Source of the DNA: Gemmatimonas sp. UBA7669
GTDB lineage: Bacteria; Gemmatimonadota; Gemmatimonadetes; Gemmatimonadales; Gemmatimonadaceae
DNA: 64,000 nt
Direction of reading: 5' to 3'
NCBI RefSeq assembly: GCF_002483225.1
Contig: NZ_DLHL01000003.1
Location: 1 to 64,000 of the forward strand
A model generated the notes under the pieces. The model ran no database searches. It was not told the origin of the DNA and saw nothing but the letters and a program-made list of their open reading frames with translations. Of the stretch, positions 59,496-64,000 are shown in pieces. The position numbers and the translations under genes are program-made. Position 1 is the first letter of the stretch; each line of letters starts with the position of its first letter.

Positions 59496-62471
59496 TCAGG
59501 ACTTGGCCGCCACCCAGTCCGGCCCGATGCCCATCTCCACCAGCAGGGGCACGTTGAGACTGGCCGCGCCCTCCATTTCCCGCTTCACCAGACCGCGGAG
59601 CGCCGTCTCCTCGTCGGGCGGCAGTTCGAACACCAGTTCGTCGTGCACCTGGAGCAGCATGCGGGAAGCCAGACCCTCGGCACTCAATGCCCGATGGACC
59701 CGGATCATGGCAATCTTGATGAGGTCGGCCGCTGAGCCCTGAATGGGGGCGTTGGCCGCCACCCGCTCGCCGAAGGCGCGGATGTTGAAGTTCCGCTCCT
59801 TGAGCTCGGGGATATAGCGCCGCCGCTTGAACAGGGTCTCCACGTAGCCGCGTGCCCGCGCGTCCACCACACACTGCTCGAGAAAGGCCTTCACGCCCGC
59901 AAAGCGCTCGAAATAGGTGTCGATGAAGGCCTTGGCCTCAGCGTGCGTGATCTTGAGCTGCCGCGAGAGCGCGTGCGCGCCCTGTCCGTAAATGGTGGCG
60001 AAGTTGATGGTCTTCGCACGCGCACGCATGTCGCTCGTGACGTCGGCCAGGTCCACGCCAAAAATGATGGCCGCGGTCTGCTTGTGAATGTCACCGCCCG
60101 CCTTGAACGCGCTCACGAAGGCCGGGTCATCACTCAGGTGTGCCAGGAGCCGCAGTTCGATTTGTGAGTAGTCCGCACTCAGCAAACGCCATCCGCTGCG
60201 CGGCACAAAACCGCGACGGATTTCGCGGCCCAGCTCACGACGGATGGGAATGTTCTGCAGGTTGGGGTCCGCGCTCGACAGACGCCCCGTGGCCGCCACC
60301 GTCTGGTTGTACGACGTGTGCAGACGGTGATCCCGCGGATGCACCAGGCGCGGCAACGAATCGATGTACGTGCCTTCGAGCTTGAAGATCTCGCGGTACT
60401 CCATGAGCAGCGTGGGCAGCGTGTGCCCCTCTTCGGCGAGCTCCTGCAACACGCTGGCATCGGTGCTGGGTCCGGTGGCGGTCTTCTTCTTGACCGGCAA
60501 GCCCAGCTCCTCGAACAGCACGACACGAAGCTGCGGATTGGAGTTGATGTTGAACTCGTGACCCGCCTCGGCGTAGATGGCCTGCTCCACCTTCTCACGT
60601 TCCGCCTGGAAGCGCGTCTTGAGTGAGGCAAACCACGCGAGATCGATGGCCACACCGTCCCACTCCATGTCGGCCAGCACTTCCACCAGCGGCACCTCGA
60701 TGTCCTGCATCAGCGCCAGCACTTCGTGCGCGGCCAACTGCGGCTCGAGATGCGCCCGCAAACGCATGGTGATGTCCACGTCTTCACAGCTGTAGTCACG
60801 CGCGGCATCCACCGGCACCACATCGAAGGGCAACTGCGTCTTGCCCTTGCCACAGAGCTGCTCGTACGAGGTCATGCTGTGGCCGAGATGCTCAAAGGCC
60901 AGCATGTCGAGTCCATGCGAGCGCCGACCCGGATCAAGCACATAGCTCGCCAGCATGGTGTCGAATGCCAGACCCGCAAGACGCACACCGGCCCCGCGCA
61001 GCACGAGCATGTCATACTTGGCATTCTGCGCGATCTTGGGCACACTCGCGTCTTCCAGCATGTCGCGCAGTGGCGCCATGGCTTCGCTGCCGAAGGCCGG
61101 CAGGTTGACCGGTTCCGGCGCGCCCGCGTTGATGCGCGCGCCGGCAATGCCGGTTTCGCCCGAGAGCAGTGCGAGATTGCCACCGCCGTCCTCACGGCGA
61201 TGCGCAAACGGCAGGTAGTAGGCCTCGCCCGGTGCCACCGCGATGGACAGGCCCACCAACTTGGCGCGCATGGCGTCCACCGCAATGGGCGCGTCGGCAT
61301 CCGTCACGGTTTCCGTGTCGATGGCGATGTACGGCACTTCGCGCACGCGCGTGAGCAGCGTATGCAGTGCCTCGAGGGTGTCCACCGTGTGGTACTGCGC
61401 ATCGGCCAGCACCGACACGCCGCTGTCGCTCGCTCGCACCGGCAGCGACGGGCGCGTGCCGACCGCTGCGGCCTCGGCGATGGCCGAGGCGGCCGCCGCA
61501 CTCAGCATGTGCCCCGCGTTTTCCGGCGTGAGCGGCGTCTTGCCACCCGCCGACACCGCTGGTGCATCACTCACGTCTTTCAGCAGCGACGTGAATTCAA
61601 GCTCCATGTACAGGCGCTTGAGTGCCGACGCATCGGGCGCGTGCATACGCAGCGCGTCGGCATCGAGGGTCAGCGGCACGTCGGTGCGAATGGTCACCAG
61701 CGTCTTCGACAGCCGCGCCTCGGCCTCGTACTGCTGCAGCGCCTCGCGCGGACGCTTCTTGGTGATCTCGCCAACGTGCGCGATGATGTTCTCGAGCGGT
61801 CCGTACTGGGTGATGAGCTCGATGGCGCCCTTCTCACCAATGCCCTTCACGCCAGGCACGTTGTCGCTGCTGTCACCGACCAGGGCCAGGTAATCAATGA
61901 CACGCTCCGGCGGCACGCCCAGTCGGTCGTTGGCATTCTCCATGCCCACCCACTGCTCGTCCACGCTGGCGGGTCCGCCGCGGCCCGGATTGAGCAGCCA
62001 CACACCGGGGCGCACGAGCTGCTGGAAATCCTTGTCGCCCGACACCACGACCACATTGTAGCCCTGCTCCACACCCAGACGGGCCATCGTGCCGATGACA
62101 TCGTCCGCCTCGAAGCCCTCGGCCGTGAGTACGGGAATGCCGTAGGCCTCGAGCAATTGCAGCGTGCGCTGCAAGCCCTGATCGAAGTCGGCCTGGAGAT
62201 CGTCGGCCAGCTTTTCGCGCGTGGCCTTGTAGTCGGGATACAGCTCGTCGCGGAACGTGGCACCCGAGTCATGCACCCACGCCAGATACTCCGGCTTGTG
62301 GGTGGCCAGCAGGCGCTTCAGAAAGTTCGCAATGCCCCAGGCAATCGAGCTGTTCTCACCACGACTGGTACTGAGCGGCCGCTGCAGCAGGGCAAAGAAC
62401 GCGCGATAGATCAGCGCGTACCCGTCGACCAGAAAGAGTCGCGGCGCGGTGGGACGCGTGACCTCAGCCAT
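59496..62471 (-). CDS. polA: DNA polymerase I
   Basis: The 991-residue protein has a 5'-3' nuclease domain (about 1-300, LFLVDGYALIYRAFFAL, GFEADDVIGT). A 3'-5' proofreading domain (about 370-580) follows, with ExoI IAIDTET, ExoII AQNAKYD and ExoIII YSCEDVD. The polymerase domain has motif A LSADYSQIELR, motif B RAKTINFATIYGQG and motif C VHDE at 942-945. The exo residues look intact, so proofreading is expected. It fills gaps in replication and repair. It is next to the GWxTD lipoprotein gene upstream. Confidence 0.98.
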   Translation of the reverse strand: MAEVTRPTAPRLFLVDGYALIYRAFFALLQRPLSTSRGENSSIAWGIANFLKRLLATHKPEYLAWVHDSGATFRDELYPDYKATREKLADDLQADFDQGLQRTLQLLEAYGIPVLTAEGFEADDVIGTMARLGVEQGYNVVVVSGDKDFQQLVRPGVWLLNPGRGGPASVDEQWVGMENANDRLGVPPERVIDYLALVGDSSDNVPGVKGIGEKGAIELITQYGPLENIIAHVGEITKKRPREALQQYEAEARLSKTLVTIRTDVPLTLDADALRMHAPDASALKRLYMELEFTSLLKDVSDAPAVSAGGKTPLTPENAGHMLSAAAASAIAEAAAVGTRPSLPVRASDSGVSVLADAQYHTVDTLEALHTLLTRVREVPYIAIDTETVTDADAPIAVDAMRAKLVGLSIAVAPGEAYYLPFAHRREDGGGNLALLSGETGIAGARINAGAPEPVNLPAFGSEAMAPLRDMLEDASVPKIAQNAKYDMLVLRGAGVRLAGLAFDTMLASYVLDPGRRSHGLDMLAFEHLGHSMTSYEQLCGKGKTQLPFDVVPVDAARDYSCEDVDITMRLRAHLEPQLAAHEVLALMQDIEVPLVEVLADMEWDGVAIDLAWFASLKTRFQAEREKVEQAIYAEAGHEFNINSNPQLRVVLFEELGLPVKKKTATGPSTDASVLQELAEEGHTLPTLLMEYREIFKLEGTYIDSLPRLVHPRDHRLHTSYNQTVAATGRLSSADPNLQNIPIRRELGREIRRGFVPRSGWRLLSADYSQIELRLLAHLSDDPAFVSAFKAGGDIHKQTAAIIFGVDLADVTSDMRARAKTINFATIYGQGAHALSRQLKITHAEAKAFIDTYFERFAGVKAFLEQCVVDARARGYVETLFKRRRYIPELKERNFNIRAFGERVAANAPIQGSAADLIKIAMIRVHRALSAEGLASRMLLQVHDELVFELPPDEETALRGLVKREMEGAASLNVPLLVEMGIGPDWVAAKS

Positions 62472-62506
62472 GTCGCGTCCCGCCGCTCACGACCCGCGCG
62501 AACAAC

Positions 62507-63934
62507 TCAGCGCGGCTGCATGGACTGCTTGCGGCGAATGGCGGCGTCGAGATCCACGCGTCCCTGCGCAGAAAGGCGCCAGCGGCCGAAGCCGGTCTGG
62601 TCCACGAAGACAAGCTGCGTGCGCAGCTCGCGATATTCCCAGATCTGCTGGCGGACGCGCGCATTGGGATCGATCAGGCCGGTGTCGGTGATGTTGTCCG
62701 GATCACCCAACGCCACGAAGGCGATGCCGCGATCGGACTGCCAACCAACCTGCGCATCATCACGATAGCGGGCGTTGGCGGTGCGGATGCGTGCAAAGTA
62801 ATCGCGCAATCCTTCGTGTTCAGCCGTGGCCGGCACGGGGTCCGTTTCCTTGAGGAAACGGGTCCACGCGTCGGCACGCTGGGCCGGGCCCGCACTCTGC
62901 AGCTCACGCACCCGCTCGGGCGCGGCGAAATACCGCAGGTAGCCGAGCATTTCTTCGAAGGTGGCAATGGGCAGGTCATCGCCCAGACTCACCAGCACGC
63001 GCGTGCGCGACGTGTCGCGGCCACCCTGCGGTACCACCTCCACCCGGTTGATGCCGATGCCCATGCGCGAGACCGGGACACCCACCGTGACACTGCGGCC
63101 GGCGCCACGCTGCGGCAGCGTCACCGTGCTGTCCCAGAGCACCACATCGGCGTCATCGCGCACACGAACCCCCACCACTTCGGGCAGGTTGGCGCCTACC
63201 GCATCGACATACACGGGCAGGAGCGAATCCACACCAAACACAACCGTGGCGCGCGGCCTCGCCAGGAGACGCGGCAGCGAGTCCACGCTCTGACGCGGAA
63301 TGACTTCATACACCGGGACCGGACTGCCCAGGGCCGTTGCCGAGAGGCGCGGCACGTCGAGCGTCACTTCCTCCGACGAGGACCGGATGCTGCCCCCGTC
63401 CCGAAGGGCGATGGCCAGGGTGTAGCGACCTGGTGCCAGGCGCAGGAACTGCTGCCAGATGATGCTTTCGTCGGTGCGCGTCGTTTCGCGGAAGGTCGGG
63501 ACCCGTACCTGCTCAACCGACTCCACACTGCGCACCACCGTCTGTCCCTGCCGGACTTCCACACGGGCCGTGTACGACGCCGCATATCGGTCGCCTTCAC
63601 GGGAGAAACCGAGCACACGTGATGGCAATGAGAGCGCCAGCAGGGTCAGCGTGGTGTCCGGCGACGGCGCGCGAAGAAACGACACCGAGGCTGTGAATGG
63701 GACGGTCCCCCCACTCGAGACCAGACCCAGCGACCGGTACAGGCGCTGCATATCCGCCGCGGTCGTGGTCACTACGCCGCCCGCAGGTCCGCCCCCCGGC
63801 GGCGCTCCGCCTGGGGGCGCGCCACCCGGTGGCCCGGGTGCCGGTCTGGAACCGGCGCAGGCCGTGAGCAGAGCCGCGACGCCAACACGGACGCAGGCTC
63901 GGAAAGTCAGGGCACGAGTTGTCACGGTCTGCAT
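62507..63934 (-). CDS. GWxTD-domain lipoprotein
   Basis: The 475-residue lipoprotein has lipobox LTAC (Cys26) and a Gly/Pro/Ala repeat linker just after it (PPGGAPPGGAPPGG). A beta-rich central part follows. The C-terminal GWxTD domain has WTRFLKETDP, YRDDAQVGWQSDRGIAFVALGDPD and IWEYREL. The signature reads GWQSD instead of GWxTD. GWxTD proteins occur in Gemmatimonadota, Bacteroidota and relatives; their function is unknown. I chose ATG 63934; the frame is open to 63967. Confidence 0.85.
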   Translation of the reverse strand: MQTVTTRALTFRACVRVGVAALLTACAGSRPAPGPPGGAPPGGAPPGGGPAGGVVTTTAADMQRLYRSLGLVSSGGTVPFTASVSFLRAPSPDTTLTLLALSLPSRVLGFSREGDRYAASYTARVEVRQGQTVVRSVESVEQVRVPTFRETTRTDESIIWQQFLRLAPGRYTLAIALRDGGSIRSSSEEVTLDVPRLSATALGSPVPVYEVIPRQSVDSLPRLLARPRATVVFGVDSLLPVYVDAVGANLPEVVGVRVRDDADVVLWDSTVTLPQRGAGRSVTVGVPVSRMGIGINRVEVVPQGGRDTSRTRVLVSLGDDLPIATFEEMLGYLRYFAAPERVRELQSAGPAQRADAWTRFLKETDPVPATAEHEGLRDYFARIRTANARYRDDAQVGWQSDRGIAFVALGDPDNITDTGLIDPNARVRQQIWEYRELRTQLVFVDQTGFGRWRLSAQGRVDLDAAIRRKQSMQPR

Positions 63935-64000
63935 TGCTACCATCTCGGACAGTGGAAGGTCCCGCAACTTTACCTTGCTGGCGTTGCGTGTCGGCGTTAC

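Noticed and set aside
60726..62768. 680-codon plus-strand open frame opposite polA
   Set aside because: polA is certain on the minus strand. The antisense translation is rich in Arg, His and Gln with no domain.
1..64000. tRNA, rRNA and CRISPR arrays
   Set aside because: Intergenic stretches were read for cloverleaf T-arm motifs and regularly spaced repeats. None was found, although a covariance search could not be run.

Overview
The window is a high-GC (roughly 65-70 % in most lines counted by hand) bacterial chromosome segment, packed with short-spaced genes on both strands. The protein set fits a member of the Gemmatimonadota. It has many secreted and lipoprotein enzymes, a GWxTD-type lipoprotein, a very long PD40-propeller/S41 'tricorn-like' protease, TolB/YncE-like propellers, SIMPL, DUF1080 and DUF2723 proteins. 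The phylum call is inference from gene content; no rRNA, tRNA, CRISPR array or transposase gene was seen.

Layout. (1) 1-5.6 kb: an outer-membrane-type protein, an ABC-F ATPase and a PlsC-like acyltransferase, all on the minus strand. (2) 5.6-10.7 kb: a visibly lower-GC cassette with a secreted beta-propeller, an NtrC-type response regulator and a histidine kinase. The three genes are translationally coupled, preceded by a good sigma-54 promoter and an upstream operator dyad. The cassette is bracketed by imperfect 55-bp direct repeats that duplicate the 5' end of the neighbouring acyltransferase gene. This is the clearest sign of an acquired module. (3) 10.8-24 kb: a BciA/DVR-like reductase, a Tat-type MBL-fold enzyme, an SGNH hydrolase, an M28 peptidase, an ECF sigma/membrane-protein pair, a DUF2723 membrane protein, a DinB-like protein, DUF1080, aldo/keto reductase, DUF1905, a YncE-like propeller and a cysteine-shifted ArsC-like protein. 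(4) 24-29.8 kb: a DctA-type symporter, a YheT hydrolase, small membrane proteins and mnmG. (5) 29.8-33.3 kb: a chromosome-partition locus of SIMPL protein, a gene-free stretch with two parS palindromes inside nested inverted repeats, then parA and parB. The mnmG-parAB order suggests the segment is near the replication origin, but no DnaA-box cluster was seen. (6) 33.3-38.7 kb: a BMP-family nucleoside-type ABC importer operon with a Nif3-like gene embedded in it. (7) 38.8-50.7 kb: HPF-like protein, M19 dipeptidase, GH9 glycosidase, SNF2 ATPase, Tex, and an HxlR regulator divergent from a DJ-1-like/F420-type reductase pair. (8) 50.7-64 kb: tricorn-like S41 protease, lipoproteins, UMF1-type MFS transporter, a second PlsC-like acyltransferase, an orphan type IV pilin-like gene, polA and a GWxTD lipoprotein.

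Main points of interest are the repeat-flanked sigma-54/two-component/propeller cassette and the parS-bearing nested inverted repeats upstream of parAB. Start codons were chosen by signal peptides, stop/start overlaps and visible ribosome binding sites. Where the longest reading frame is longer than the call, this is stated.
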